The position numbers and the translations under genes are program-made. The notes under the pieces are model-generated. The model was not told the DNA's origin. It did not search any database and worked only from the letters and a program-made list of their open reading frames with translations. DNA of 64,000 bases from Anoplopoma fimbria (Eukaryota; Chordata; Actinopteri; Perciformes; Anoplopomatidae). The DNA lies in assembly GCF_027596085.1 (NCBI RefSeq), contig NC_072464.1:10959748-11023747 (forward strand). The letters run 5' to 3'. Of the stretch, positions 49,135 through 62,093 are shown one piece after another (positions within the stretch are counted from its first letter, which is position 1; each line of letters begins with the position of its first letter).

Positions 49135-51267
49135 ATGGCTCCTGGAATGGAGGCCGCGGACATAGCTGTGGTAGCCCTGTATTTTGTCCTGGTGCTAGCC
49201 ATTGGCTTTTTTTCCATGTGGAAATCCAATCGCAGCACTGTGAGTGGCTACTTCCTGGCTGGACGCTCCATGACGTGGATAGTGATAGGTGCTTCGCTCT
49301 TCGTCAGCAACATTGGCAGTGAGCACTTCATAGGCCTGGCTGGGTCCGGCGCAGCAAGTGGCTATGCTGTTGCAGCATGGGAATTTAATGCACTTCTACT
49401 TCTGCAGCTGCTTGGCTGGGTGTTTGTTCCTGTCTATATACACTCTGGAATCTTCACCATGCCTGAGTACCTGTCGAAACGCTTCGGTGGCAAACGGCTA
49501 AAGGTTTACTTTGCTTTCTTGTCTTTGTTACTTTATATTTTTACCAAGCTGTCTGTGGGCTTGTTTGCTGGAGCCCTCTTCATTCAAGAGTCCCTGGGTT
49601 GGAACCTTTATGTGTCTATCCTCCTGCTCATTAGTATGACTGCACTGCTCACTGTCACTGGCGGATTGGTGGCAGTACTCTACACGGACACTCTTCAGGC
49701 AGTATTGATGATTGGTGGAGCCCTAACCTTAACCATCCTTAGCCTAATCAAAGTTGGTGGGCTGGAGGGTGTCAGAACTAAGTACATGCTGGCAGTCCCC
49801 AATGTTACTGCAATAATGGCCGCCGGAAACTTCACCTATTCGCCTTCCTGTCGTATTGAACCTAAATCAAACGCACTACATGTCCTTAGAGGTCCCCTGG
49901 ATGAAGACGTCCCATGGCCAGGCTTCCTTCTTGGCCAGACCCCTGCATCTATTTGGTACTGGTGTGCAGACCAGGTCATTGTTCAGAGAGTACTTTCAGC
50001 AAAGAACATTGTTCACGCTAAAGGCGCTACGCTCATGGCTGGTTTTCTCAAGATCCTTCCCATGTTTATAATAGTCATTCCAGGGATGATCTCCCGCATC
50101 TTGTTTGCAGACGAGCTCGCCTGCATTGGGCCGGAGCACTGCATGTCGGTGTGTGGCTCTGAGGCCGGCTGCTCAAACCTTGCCTACCCACGCCTGGTCG
50201 TGGCAGTGATGCCTGTGGGACTCAGGGGTTTGATGATGGCAGTCATGATCGCTGCCTTGATGAGTGATCTAGACTCGATCTTTAACAGTGCGAGCACCAT
50301 CTTCACACTGGACATATACAAAACTGCTCGAACGAATGCTTCTCAGCGTGAGCTGCTGATTATGGGCCGCTTGTTTGTGTTGGTCATGGTGGTAATCAGC
50401 ATTGCCTGGGTCCCTGTTATTGTTGAAATGCAAGGCGGACAGACGTACCTCTACATCCAGGAAGTTGCTGGCTACCTCACTCCACCAATTGCTGCCCTTT
50501 TCCTGTTAGGTGTGTTCTGGAAACGGTGCAATGAGATGGGGGCATTTTGCGGAGGGATGACAGGTTTCACACTCGGTGTCGTGCGGCTGATCCTAGCTTT
50601 TATCTACCGCCAGCCTCGCTGTGACCAGCCAGACGATAGGCCTGCCTTCATCGTTAATATTCACTACATGTATTTTGCCACTGGGCTGTTCTGGATTTCA
50701 GGGCTTGTGGCGGTGCTGGTCAGCCTCTGCACCGCTCCACCAGACGAGGAGCAGATTCGTACCACCACATTCTGGGGGCTCCGCACCATTGAAAGGGTTC
50801 CCCCAAAGGACAGAAAGGACACTTACAGGCTGACTGAGAAGAGCCATGACAGTGCAGACAGAAGTCTCAGAGAAGAAATGATCCCAGATGTTAGTAAGGA
50901 GAAGTGTTTGGATGGGGCACATGTCATACCCCTGGTCCCATCCACCGACTATGACCCAGAAACAACTAGTACGGAAGCATCTCCTGTAGCAACCCCTCCA
51001 GAACAATTTGATAGTGCAAGGATGGAAATGATCAGAACGGAAAACTGCGATGTTAATGGGGAGACTAGCAGGTTTATGCGTTTACTGGAATGTTTTTGTG
51101 GATATAAAGAGGGACCACAAAGCTCCAAGCCAAAAGTTGTGCTGGAGGATGCAAGAGTCATTGCAGAGGTGCTGTACGAGCCCCCTAGAATTAAAACTCT
51201 CCTCAACGTGGGTCTGTTTGTCAACTGTTGCTTGGCCGTCTTCATGTATGTTTACTTCTCACTGTAG
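49135..51267 (+). CDS. slc5a3: SLC5A3, Na+/myo-inositol cotransporter 1 (SMIT1), single coding exon
   Basis: A 710-residue solute:sodium symporter of the plasma membrane (human 718). It takes up myo-inositol with sodium as a compatible osmolyte, important in hypertonic stress. Hydrophobic segments follow the 14-helix SGLT plan. Signature stretches are WKSNRSTVSGYFLAGRSMTW (29-48), SLFVSNIGSEHFIGLAGSGA (54-73), DVPWPGF (about 257-263), WYWCADQVIVQRVLSAKN, and ALMSDLDSIFNSASTIFTLD. The C-terminal cytoplasmic loop is long and hydrophilic, then a final helix ends VYFSL, as in human. The intronless coding region is also the mammalian arrangement. The start follows ATCTGTAAAA; the next residues (APGMEAADIA) align with the human N-terminus. 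One oddity: residue 142 is Gly in KLSVGLF, where I remember Asp in human SMIT1 and SGLT1. Confidence 0.97.
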   Translation: MAPGMEAADIAVVALYFVLVLAIGFFSMWKSNRSTVSGYFLAGRSMTWIVIGASLFVSNIGSEHFIGLAGSGAASGYAVAAWEFNALLLLQLLGWVFVPVYIHSGIFTMPEYLSKRFGGKRLKVYFAFLSLLLYIFTKLSVGLFAGALFIQESLGWNLYVSILLLISMTALLTVTGGLVAVLYTDTLQAVLMIGGALTLTILSLIKVGGLEGVRTKYMLAVPNVTAIMAAGNFTYSPSCRIEPKSNALHVLRGPLDEDVPWPGFLLGQTPASIWYWCADQVIVQRVLSAKNIVHAKGATLMAGFLKILPMFIIVIPGMISRILFADELACIGPEHCMSVCGSEAGCSNLAYPRLVVAVMPVGLRGLMMAVMIAALMSDLDSIFNSASTIFTLDIYKTARTNASQRELLIMGRLFVLVMVVISIAWVPVIVEMQGGQTYLYIQEVAGYLTPPIAALFLLGVFWKRCNEMGAFCGGMTGFTLGVVRLILAFIYRQPRCDQPDDRPAFIVNIHYMYFATGLFWISGLVAVLVSLCTAPPDEEQIRTTTFWGLRTIERVPPKDRKDTYRLTEKSHDSADRSLREEMIPDVSKEKCLDGAHVIPLVPSTDYDPETTSTEASPVATPPEQFDSARMEMIRTENCDVNGETSRFMRLLECFCGYKEGPQSSKPKVVLEDARVIAEVLYEPPRIKTLLNVGLFVNCCLAVFMYVYFSL

Positions 51268-52705
51268 TTGAACTCTGCACTGAACCAATGTGGACTGGTG
51301 TGGATGTTTTTTTTTTTATTAAGGTGGAAGTTATGGCTTTTACAAACGAAAGGTTGAATTTTCAAAGATTTAAGAAGCTCTGTCTGTAATCCAGTGGTCT
51401 TTTGTAGCTCTCTAACATGGCTCTAAGATTCCTCTAATCAGCTTTTTTTAATGATAAAAGCTTTGCCACATGAAAGCAATTGTACTCCTTAATGACTATG
51501 AAGCTTATTTGGCTGGTGCAAGTCCTTTTTCTTTTTTTTACAGCACTTGTATTAATCCGACATTCATAATATGTAGGCTCGCATTTTATTTTGTTGGTAC
51601 TCTGTGAATTTAATATTTGCCTTATTTGACAAACGCACTTGTTGTCTTCTGAAAATTAAATGTATTCTGTGATTTATGCTTTTTTTTTTCTATTTTAGGT
51701 GATGGCGACTGTACACGTATAGCACATGTATGTCTGTAGTAAGTCAAAACACGGTTTCTATTAAATTGTCACGGTATTGGTATTTTATACATTTTTATTG
51801 TGCCCTGAACTGTAATTTCAAGGTTATCAGCAAATTAACTAATACACATCCATGTTGCTCTTCTGGAGAGACTAGGTAGAAATGTTATCTAGCCCTCTCT
51901 TTGTAAAGTGGACCATTATGAAGTATGTAAAATGAGTTAAGTGCCAAAAACCATTGCTTCTCTGTGCTGTTAAATATGACCATTATGTGGTTTGGATTAG
52001 CCGACAATTGCCAAGCTTACAACAAATATCTGGTATTTAGAATATGTACGTGTTTTGAAGCACAGGAAATGAAGAGAAGAAGCACAACATTAGAAATTGT
52101 TCCCATTTTATATTTATATATTTTCTTCATCTCGAGAAGAAATATCTTCACTTCATATTGTGTGGTACTATTAAAAGTGTTGAGTTTGTTGCATTATGTT
52201 AACATTGTGTATAATATAATTCAGGGCTCATTGGATCACCCACAATACATTTCTTCTGAAGCAGGCTATCTGTTGTGTATCTACCGTGTGTCAATGTACC
52301 TTTAGTGCACTGCAGTGCAATTCATCTTGTTTCAAGTGCATCTTCTATAAACCTCTTTTACCAAATGTGTCTTAGTATGCAATGCTAAAATGAAGAACAA
52401 AGAATTCAGTTTTACTTCCTTAAATTAGAGGGCAGTTAATACCACATTGTAAAAAGTTACCCTAAAAATATTTGTGTTTTTTGGAATTTGACAATAATGT
52501 TGAATGAGCTCCGTTTAAAATGCCGGTGTCATAATGTGACGGGCCTATCCCTATTAATGCCGGTCATAAATGACGCATACAGTTTAGAGGATTGAGTGAT
52601 GATTGCTGTATGGGAAAGTGCTTTAAAATGTATTCTTACTCTCTGAGAGAATATACATTTGTTATTTTTATGGATTTTAGTTTTAGAGACTTAAAATAAA
52701 ATTCC
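51268..52705 (+). other. Probable SLC5A3 3' UTR
   Basis: AT-rich DNA with no gene. AATAAA signals occur at 52695-52700 and 52800-52805. Mammalian SLC5A3 has a very long 3' UTR, so an end in this area is plausible but unproven. Confidence 0.45.
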
Positions 52706-55700
52706 CGTGGAGACAAAAAAATGTGTATTCATTATTTATGTTGTGACAACAAAAAATAGAGGAATAGTTGGAGAATAGAAGACACTGACATCTATTTTTA
52801 ATAAAGTGCCCTTTAATGTATTTTTAATTATTGTCAAGTCAGGTGATTTGTTGACTAAAGAATATTACAACACCTGAAACATTCCTTATTGGTCATGTGA
52901 TTATCAGCTGTCTCGAAGTGTACGAAGCATAAGCATCTGTTTTCAGGTAATTGCAAAAATTAGTTGTTGACCCATCTTCAAAATGTATCTCCTGGTTATG
53001 TTGGTATTTACACGTCTTATTACAAATCCTGTATAACTGCATTATTTGTCTGTGATACTCAGCAAATTCTCACTGTATACGATGATTGAGATGTCTTTAA
53101 AAACTCTAAAGAGGTAGGAAGGAATTCATACTGGGTGTGGGTTGTGACCAACTTATTTTCCCATTCAGTGTTTTAGGGTTTTCTGTTGTTGACCAGGGTT
53201 ACATAAACCCCAACACAACACTCTTCTCAGAGCCAAAAGAGCATTGGATGAATCCAGGCTTCTTAACACAAGTTTGAGCCAATAAAAAAAAAAAGCATCA
53301 GTAGCTTATAAATCTCTTCTTCTCACCAGTTTAACTCCTAGATACCTCTATCCTCAGTCTACTATACATGACACCTCTCTAACGGCTGGATAAGAAGTTA
53401 ACCTACAAACATGTACTTTAAAATGCAAAACTAATATCATAATGATTAATGTGGTTAGATAATGTGCTGATGAGTCCACTGTTTTTTAAAGTGACACAAC
53501 CAACATTGTTGTGCCATTTAAATACATTGAAATGTCATGTCACTGATGTTCAATGAATACCCATTTCAACAAAGTCAAATGTAGCACACACATCTAAAGG
53601 GTAGTGTGTGGTTTGCATTTGGGAGCAAATTGAGAAATACTTTTCCCGACAGCAGGTGCCTTGTCACTTTATCAGAAATTCACTAAATGTTTGTCTAACA
53701 GTTGCCATGAAAGAGATATTTCACAGGATAAGTGAAAACTTTGACCTACTGGTGTCTCTATATGTTTAATCAGTTGATCACAAAAGTAACTCATTTTCGT
53801 CCTCTGGGCACCCTGGATATCTGTGCCAAAATAGTGGTTGAGATATTAGAGCAAAAGGTAAAAGTGTCAAACTGCTTGTGGTGCTAAAAGGAACATAAAA
53901 GGATCATCAAACTACTTTTACTTAAATAAATGATCTGAATGCTTCTTCCACAACTGTTTAGTTAAATTATGCAGGTGGATAGCTCTCCGGTAAGCAATCA
54001 TCTAATGGTCAACTGTCCATAATAACCTCTGCTTGTGTTTCCCATCTGATTTTAATAAAACTGCAGGCCAGGAGCTCTTCTCTCTGGTGTTGTTATTTTA
54101 ACACTGCTGAAAGATACAACACACAGTGGGAGTTTGACATTGCTCTAATAGCAAACATATTTGCCTACTCCTCTACTAACTCCCACCCAACTCATACCCT
54201 CCCTCTTTACTTGTGGACAATTACTGGAATCCAAGCCATGCTTTGTTCATTGTCTATTTTTTGTATTTTCTATTTTGTATTATTAAACAGAATGTATGCA
54301 CTACAATGTGTCATTAGCTATGTGTAACCTTCATAAGTACATTTTCAAAATCTAATTTGGATGGCATAATATATTGTATGGTTTTTTTGTAAAGGCTTCT
54401 ATTAGGCTTGCACATTTGATGTTAATATAAAACCTTATGAAAAAATAGATTCATATTCACAGAATTAAAGGTAACATTTTAGAATATACAACCGTCTTCA
54501 GCAAAACAGCATATCAGTGTAAGATGAACTGTGGATAAGAAGCCAGTTTTTTGCCTTGAAGCATACTAAGCAGGACTTTCCTCTTTGATACAGCATAATT
54601 TAAAATGTACTTACATCCTATCAGTAATCTGTGTCAGTGTTTGCAGTGACTCACGCTTCTTCTGCTGTTTGGGATATTTAAGGGTGGTAATTTTTTTGCA
54701 GGGGATGTAAAACAAAGTTTCTTCATGCCCTGAACCGATCTTTAAAGGCACCGCTACTTGACATACTGCCAACTGCTTCCAACAAGGTATAGGCATACCG
54801 AGGATTAATAATCAAATGGTTCACGATGTATTTGGTTGGGTTGAAGTCTTTCAATACTGGTAAGATTTAAGGCTGCCAGGGAGGTTCAACTCAGGACATG
54901 ACAATCATTTAGGTATGGTTGCCTGACCCTGCAAACATCCCAGCAAACATGCCCCTGCAAGCCCACTAACATTAATGAATATATTGGACTGTAAACCAAA
55001 ACCAAATACTTTTTTAGGTGAGCTAAAAGCTGTTCTCAAGTGCACACACTTTCCAGGACCTCAGCACTTTGCATCCAGGCAAATCATAAGAGTGATCAGC
55101 AAACGTCAACATATAGTATGCTTTAGTCGTACTGTATACAATCAATTTGTTTTGTAGATCCCTGTGAATTACTAATGATCTCAAGAGTATCATTACAATT
55201 AAAGAATGGAATGATGGTCATTAAGACCATATTACAACTGAAAATAAATTGAGAGATTTGCTGCTAGTATTAGCAAGTTGTAGCAAAACACATTTTGCAT
55301 CTAAAATCTGTTTGCTTTCCCATCATATCAAATTTAATTTTGCTCTTCTGTTTTGCTATTGAGCTATAAGTAATGTCTCTGTTGTTCTTTCTTATTGGGG
55401 TGGCAACAGAAGCAGTCATGTAGGTAATGTGGAGTGACCTGTTTAATACACCACAATCAAATTCCTGTCATTCCCCATGCAAAACCCAGACTAATCTATG
55501 TCAGCATGCCTGATATTCTGGCATTAATCCTTGGAACAGGGTTTCAAAGGCAAAAGGAAATATTACCCTCCCTTAGTAATAACAGCAGAAAGAATAGTGT
55601 CAAGGCCGCATCGTAGTGAATGTGAATCAATGAGACATACACCGGTGAGGCCTTTTCTTGTCTGGGTCAAACCAGCTGATGATGACAACGTTGATTAGTG

Positions 55701-57483
55701 ACAAATTAACAGCATCGCTGCTAGAGTGTCAAGCGTGAACTGCTGATACAGTTGCAGAAAAAATAGCGGCTAAGTTTATAAGTAATGTATCAAACTTCAT
55801 AATAATAATAATAATAATGGTAACTGATTATCAAAAGGGACATTGAATAGCCTACTGCTACTGCAGCTGTGTCAGAGCGATCCAAGTTTATGCAAAACAG
55901 AAATCATGAAAATATGAAGGCTATCCCTGTTTACTTTATTGGAAACCTTTACATGTAACCCATGCTGTTTTAATAGATACCACACACAAGGGCACCACCC
56001 AATCAATAAAAAAAAAAACTGAAACAAGTTAATGTGATTAAACAGGAAGTCAATTATCATTCTAAATTTCAACCAATGATTTTAAATTTCACCTGTGTAT
56101 AAACTGACTCCTGGGACTTACATACCACTGGTCAGTGTTTATGCTTCATGGATGACATAACCCCAATGACCACAAGCATACACATACACACATTTCTGTT
56201 GCTGTTCTGGTCCGTCTCTGACCTCTGATCTTTAATCCAGCCAGTTGAGAAGCATTGTTTGGAAAGACAATTAAGTACCATAAATGATGTATACATTGAA
56301 TACATTGTTTTATTGACAGTTATCTAATGCTTTACAGATGGTTATAAGCTTTTACTAACAACAACTTTTGGGTTGTCAGGTTATAAAAATATCTTTAAGT
56401 GGTCGGATCATTTGACTACTTATTTGGACCAGATGTTCCTTTAAAGTGTGGCTTACTAGAAAGTTTTAGGAAATGGTACAAAATAGTGGTTTGATTCTTG
56501 AATACTTTTACCCTCAACATGCAAGAGTGTTGCATCAAATGCATTTCAGAGAATTTCTACTTTTGCCATTGTAACAGATTAGGCTGCTTTCTTGCGAAAA
56601 ACATCAGATATTCTGGTTCCCTGGTGTCATTTCATTTCGACACACATTGTTATGTTCTTTCATCATACTGAGCCAGTTGTGAAATTGAGATATCATATAT
56701 ATCTTTGCTCTGTCCATCTTAATCATGTCTGCCCGGCATTAGCATGGGGAGAGTTTGTGTTCAGGCTTGTGTGTGTGATTGTGTGTGCCAGTAAGTCCGT
56801 GACTGAGTGAGTGTTTACCTCTGATTTTGTCCACGGCTAATCTCGTATTCTGCTACAGCAAACTGCACAATATTTTGAATGGACAGTTATGGCTGCATGC
56901 TCAAGGACCTTTTGTGGTTGTGCTGACTCACACTTTTATACTGCCATTGACATAGGCACACAGGGGAGCGGGGACTGTTTGCACATGGTCATTGTTTTGG
57001 AAGGTGTGTATTGGTTTAAGGCTAACAGCTAATAGTACAACCAGTACACACACTGCAGAGTACCTCTCAACCACAACAACTTTAAGCCCATTGTTTGTAA
57101 AAACTTTACATTGCAGCTTTTTTTGAGTTTCAATGAAGTTTGTTTGACAATTCTTTACAGCACAGGTTGTATTCTTTCAATTACACAATACCACAGTGGT
57201 GATTGCAAACACACCAGGTGGAGAACTTCACTCTACTGAGTGCACCTTTTCCTCATTGAGTAAAAAAGGCATAATGTATAGATTATTTTAGCTATAACAA
57301 ATACTCAGATGAAACATATCCTGCTTTTTTTTAAAACGGTTTAATTTTTTCAAATGGTGGCACATGTATCAATTTGATTTTATTAGTAAAGACAGGACAT
57401 AGTTATTGGTTGTCTCTTGGTCCGAATCATATTCTGTGTCGTCTTCTTCATGGTTTCGTGTCTTCCTCATCTAATCTTCACTG

Positions 57484-57627
57484 TCAGGGAAGCCTTGGAG
57501 CTTGCATAAGAGAATGCCAAACAAGAGCCCTAACAAAGACCATGAGAAAGCACAGAACCAGGATGAGAAAAGCCCACAGGCAAAGAACCAGAGGAAGAAC
57601 CACAACAAGATCATTCCACTACAGGGG
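57484..57627 (+). other. Exon-like lysine/asparagine-rich open segment
   Basis: It follows a CTTCACTGTCAG acceptor-like site. One frame reads KPWSLHKRMPNKSPNKDH and continues basic and hydrophilic to a stop near 57625. Purine richness and the acceptor suggest an exon, but I recognise no protein and see no partner exon. Confidence 0.2.
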
Positions 57628-58727
57628 AACAAGACATAAAGGAGGAATAGCAAGAGTTGGTCATTGATTACTGAACCTGCATGTAACAAATACCTGATCC
57701 CAAAAGAAGATCCAAGGCCTAATCATGAAGGGGAACCAACATCCACCATAAGGAAACAGCAGTACACAAGTTTACTGGGTTAAATGTAATGATAAATCAC
57801 TCTGTGACCTTATGATTTGTCTTTGCAATAAGTAAATGAGGAACTGAAATTGCTGATGGAATTTATCGAGGAATCCAAGCGGTCACAGATGGCTGCCACT
57901 ATAAACTTACGAGAAATGGGGTTGATGTTAAGGTCAAGGGACTTGTTTGTGTTAGCAAAGGTGATCATGCCACCTGGTCTGCCTCGGGCTTACTGGTGAG
58001 CTAATGTAGGATGACCAAATAGGGATAGAAAGAGTCCTAGGTATCAGAGAAGAAAAAATACTTTATTAAGTTCTGGGGGACACTATGTCGCTCTGAACTG
58101 TGATTTAAAGTTCTTTACATGAACGACTTTGTTAAGATTTCCTCAACAACCAAACCCTCGCTCCACCAAAGCCTCATCAAGCTGAAATGGGGGATTTGCA
58201 TGATCTGGGGATAATTGTCTTGCGATCAATCCTTTAAAGGAGATGCCTATTTTGGAATTCTTTGAACATTTTGCCTTTTTTGAGGTTTATAGATGAAACC
58301 CCTTAAATAGTTGAATTTTCTTGCAGCAAAAGCACTTAGCTAAAAGTACTTAAATAATTATTCACTTATTAAAGCTCAAAGGATTTCCAGCAACCACAAC
58401 TGTTACTATTTTACAAAGAAGCTGTAGTTAATGTGAGGGTTGGAGCTAACTCTTGTATGGGAGTTTCAGTGTAACAGCATGTGTGATCAAACACAAACAC
58501 TTATTCCAGGCATCTAACCAAAAACTATTGACAGCGAGATAAAGGGAACCATAAGTGCATAAATTCTGAATAATGTCTGTGTTTTAGGACGAATTCCTGC
58601 AGCACTCTATTGCAAGTTATTAACAAACTCATTTTCCAGCTCCACTTTTCTGGGTAGTGAACCTGTGTCTTTGTGTTTGTGCTCTTTCGACATACTTTTC
58701 TATTTTTCTCCTTTTTCCCGGTACAGA

Positions 58728-58807
58728 GCAATAAGTCCGCAGGGCGTCCGCCTGCTGGCACTGCAACAAAAAAACCAAATGATTCAGACTTACCAGAAGT
58801 GGTGTGA
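58728..58807 (+). other. Exon-like segment with a strong acceptor
   Basis: A long pyrimidine tract ends in CCCGGTACAG (58727). The frame that follows reads SNKSAGRPPAGTATKKPNDS, then DLPEVV and a stop, like a small terminal exon with a PDZ-ligand-like end. No homologue is recognised. Confidence 0.2.
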
Positions 58808-59313
58808 ATCATCTACTCCAGCAGTGTGGCTCTCAGGGGGAGAAACACCGCCCCTCCATCACAGGAAAGAGTTTCAGAAATTCTTGTCAGCAAACAGATA
58901 ACACGCTGAATATATCCTTGAGCAAGACAAAGGATCTCTAATGACTTCCATGTGCTGCTTTGGACTGAAACTGATTGCATATTTGACTTCAGGCCCCAGT
59001 TAATTTCCTCAATAAATCAAATAGTGCACTTTCACTTTTCTTTATAGAATAGGTAGCAAAGTAGTGCATGTGAATACGAGTTTAAAATGTGCTGTATTTG
59101 CTGCCATCTGGGGAAAGATACAATACAATTACTATAGCCTTGCAGTCAATGTCCCCTTGTAGGGTGCTTCCACCGTGTGGGCAGATCAGGTGATACAGGT
59201 GAAAAAACACATTTGCAAGCCACTATCAAACCAGTTGGGTCAATCTTGGGTTATTTCATTTTCTGCCCTTTATTTGTTGCTACTCTTTGAATAAAAATGC
59301 ATATATTAATGCT

Positions 59314-59318
<5 letters not shown>

Positions 59319-59410
<92 letters not shown>
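59319..59410. repeat. (GT)46 microsatellite
   Basis: Uninterrupted GT repeat, followed about 90 bp later by a CA repeat (59497-59525). The two could form a hairpin. The valine/cysteine frames here are artefacts. Confidence 0.98.
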
Positions 59411-59411
<1 letters not shown>

Positions 59412-60456
59412 TGTCAGGCTATAATGACCTTGAGCACTCCCTTTTCTTTTTCCGGCCCATTAACAATTTCTATGCCTAACATTTTCAAGGTCACTCGACA
59501 CACACCCACACACACACACACACACAAGCCCCCCTGTTCAGCCAAGGAGAAAAAGATTAAAAAAGTAAACAAAGAATGAGCAGTGGTGTGTTACTGTGAG
59601 CTGAAGACTTTGCTTCCTACTGTAACCAGCTGTGCTCTCTGTCCGTGTCTCTTTGCTTTGTTCCATTTTCACTCCAAGGTGTCCAAGTTGACCAGTTTCA
59701 TGATACGGCCTTTGAAAACCTGGCAGAAGGTTGGTACAGTAAAGCCGGAGAGATACCATAGTCTTAATTTCTGTTTAGTTTAGATGATAATATGACTGTA
59801 GGCTGCTGAACCTGTTTCTCGTGTTATTTATATTACTTTGAAGCAATTAAATATCAGTTTGGCCACTGATGAATTTGCTTTTTTCAGAGCTATTACTTGT
59901 TGCATTCTGCTTTAAAGAATCACATATCCCATCAAAGTACTGATTTATGGACCATAGCTGATGTTCCTTATTGGACTCCAAATGTAAATATGATCCTCCT
60001 TTGCAGCAATATTTCACTAAATTACAACTCAGTTTTGCTAAGCATATAAGAGAACTATGGTTGTTGACGCAAAAACACGAATGGAACAATCTAGAGTCTG
60101 TGTTAGGTTTGTCTGTGCTGAGCTACTGTAGAAACATTGTGGTCGACTCTGTAAAGAAGTCCTGCTCCGTTTGTAGATATAAATATAATGAAGCAATTAA
60201 CATAATTAATAATATTATATTCCAATTTCGCCAATATATCTGCTAAATGCTAGACACTCCCACGAAAATGTGTACATTATTTGTTTACCCATGGTAATTG
60301 GGTTACTTTAAATAGATTTTCATCTCTTATACTTAAATTAAGGTCTTTAAAAGTTCTGCATTTAAGATAGACTCAATTTACTTAAAAGGCAAGTTGAATT
60401 TATCTAAAACTTTCTGGAAATTGCAGAAAACCATCCTCTATTTTCCCTCCAACTAG

Positions 60457-60789
60457 ATGAGTGCATCTGATTGGTCCAACCTGACCCTTCACCTGGAGGG
60501 GTCCCTGACCAGCGCTTTAGGTCATTACCTGGACAACTGGAGGCGTAACATGACAGCTGCAGCCAACGCTTTGGACAAGACTCTGGCTGAGGAGAACTTC
60601 AGGAACGTCGTCTGGTATCTGGCGGTGATGATTGGCATGTTTGCCTTCATTGTTGTGGCCATCCTGGTAAGCACAGTCAAATCCAAGAGGAGAGAGCACT
60701 CTAATGACCCCTACCACCAATACATCAAGGAGGACTGGACTGCTCAGCTACAACATGGCGACGTTGTTACCAACTTTGGAGCTGCATAA
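60457..60789 (+). CDS. kcne2: KCNE2 (MiRP1), single-pass potassium-channel beta subunit
   Basis: A 110-residue type I membrane protein (human 123) that modulates KCNQ1, KCNH2 and other voltage-gated K+ channels in heart, stomach and choroid plexus. The extracellular N-terminus has glycosylation sites NLT (8-10) and NMT (31-33), the second close to the human site. The membrane helix is about residues 50-72 ([18 protein letters not shown]). The juxtamembrane [19 protein letters not shown] is essentially identical to human KCNE2 and is diagnostic against other KCNE members. The tail after EDW is shorter and divergent. The start codon comes directly after an acceptor-like CCAACTAG, so a non-coding exon probably lies upstream. 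The coding region is one exon, as usual for KCNE genes. Confidence 0.95.
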   Translation: MSASDWSNLTLHLEGSLTSALGHYLDNWRRNMTAAANALDKTLAEENFRNVVWYLAVMIGMFAFIVVAILVSTVKSKRREHSNDPYHQYIKEDWTAQLQHGDVVTNFGAA

Positions 60790-61037
60790 TGAGAGCAAAG
60801 ACGCTTAACTCACAGCAGATGATCATTATCATCAATAGCGGTAGTAGCATAACAGGTTTTCATAAAAGTAACCCTAACCCTTTTCCCAATATCCTTTCTA
60901 TTTCAGTGCATTCTGATATGCGGGTGAAATTTCTAATCAGTATAATAATTGATATTGTGTATCTGTAACTGTAACTAGTGGTTTAGCTTTTTAGTCCTTT
61001 AAATATTAAAACCATTAACACCAATAATGCATTAAGA

Positions 61038-61540
61038 CAGTGGTTCCCTACCTTTTTGTCACAGCCCTGTCAGATGAAGTCAAGTATCACATTATTGACA
61101 AATGTGTTCATTTTATTTGATTTTGAGAACGTTATTTAACACTGTTCATTTTATAAATATATATGTAGTGACAATATGTTCATGCAAATCATGGCGACCC
61201 TGAAATTATGAAATTGAAAATGCTGGCTCGCTGTCACACTGTGATTTTCTGGGACACTTGAATAGATCAGAGCCATTATTTTATGTTATTAGTGAAAACA
61301 CCTGTTATTTTATTGCTTTTATTAGTCAACATGTCTGCTGTGTAAAAGGGCTATTGACAATAAACATACTAAAGATCAGCCTAAAACCAATCTATCCTAT
61401 TTGTGTGTTTATTATTTTGCAAAAATATAATATAATATTATTTTTCAAAAAGCTGAGCTACTCCATAATTCTTTCACATATTCCCTGGAAACTGTGGAAA
61501 ATACCTGTTCGTAACAAGTACTTCAGGTTGAGAATCACTG
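61038..61540. mobile_element. Degenerate hAT-like MITE downstream of KCNE2
   Basis: The ends CAGTGGTTCCCTACC and the complement of GGTTGAGAATCACTG form inverted repeats of the SPIN/Charlie kind. The flanks CATTAAGA and CATAAGAA look like a decayed 8-bp target duplication. About 500 bp, no transposase. Confidence 0.6.
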
Positions 61541-62079
61541 CATAAGAATCTTAAACTTTTAGAATTGGTGTGACACTCTCATAATTCAGCAGGTCATACT
61601 TGGTTTCCGCCTGCAGAGGGCAGACAAGGAGCCAAAGAACTATTGTACTTGAGGGTGGTGATGAAGAGGACTAAAGAGGTAGGCAAAAATAGAAGTGCAG
61701 CTGCTGGGGTCGGCTTTGTCAATAGTGTATTAGTGGTGAATGTGAAGATTACATATACTGTTTAAGAATACAGTCAATGTGTAGGTTTCTGAAGAGCAAA
61801 ATGGGGAGAACTGTTGAGAAATCCGGAAAAAAAATCAAACTAAAATGCAGTTTTATATAGATAAGAATATAAATTCAGTTCATGGTCAGATAGCACACTT
61901 AAAATACAACACCATTTCTGCTCTAAACCAAACATCTACAGTGTATTTGGTTTTCATGAAATTAAAGGCCTTGAAATAACTGAAACTCCAAAATCTCTGA
62001 GGCTCAACTCTCTCCTCCCACATCACCGACTCCTTCAAAGTGACATCACTGGGAGCAAGAAATGTACTCACTATTAAAC

Positions 62080-62093
62080 CCCCCCCCCCCCCG
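62080..62093. repeat. Poly-C tract
   Basis: An uninterrupted C run of about 14 bases upstream of the calsequestrin exon, a likely site of sequencing error. Confidence 0.9.

Larger units (their letters stand above)
52806..60456. other. Intergenic interval between SLC5A3 and KCNE2
   Basis: No secure gene. It holds short A/T runs, an AAT repeat (55801-55818), a purine-rich exon-like segment (57481-57640), another (58728-58807), and large GT and CA microsatellites (59319-59525). MRPS6, SMIM11 and KCNE1, which neighbour these genes in mammals, were looked for and not recognised. Confidence 0.55.

Noticed and set aside
50698..51245. Minus-strand frames opposite SLC5A3
   Set aside because: They lie antisense to a well-supported transporter and match nothing.
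59297..59579. Valine/cysteine-rich open frames
   Set aside because: They are readings of the GT and CA microsatellites.
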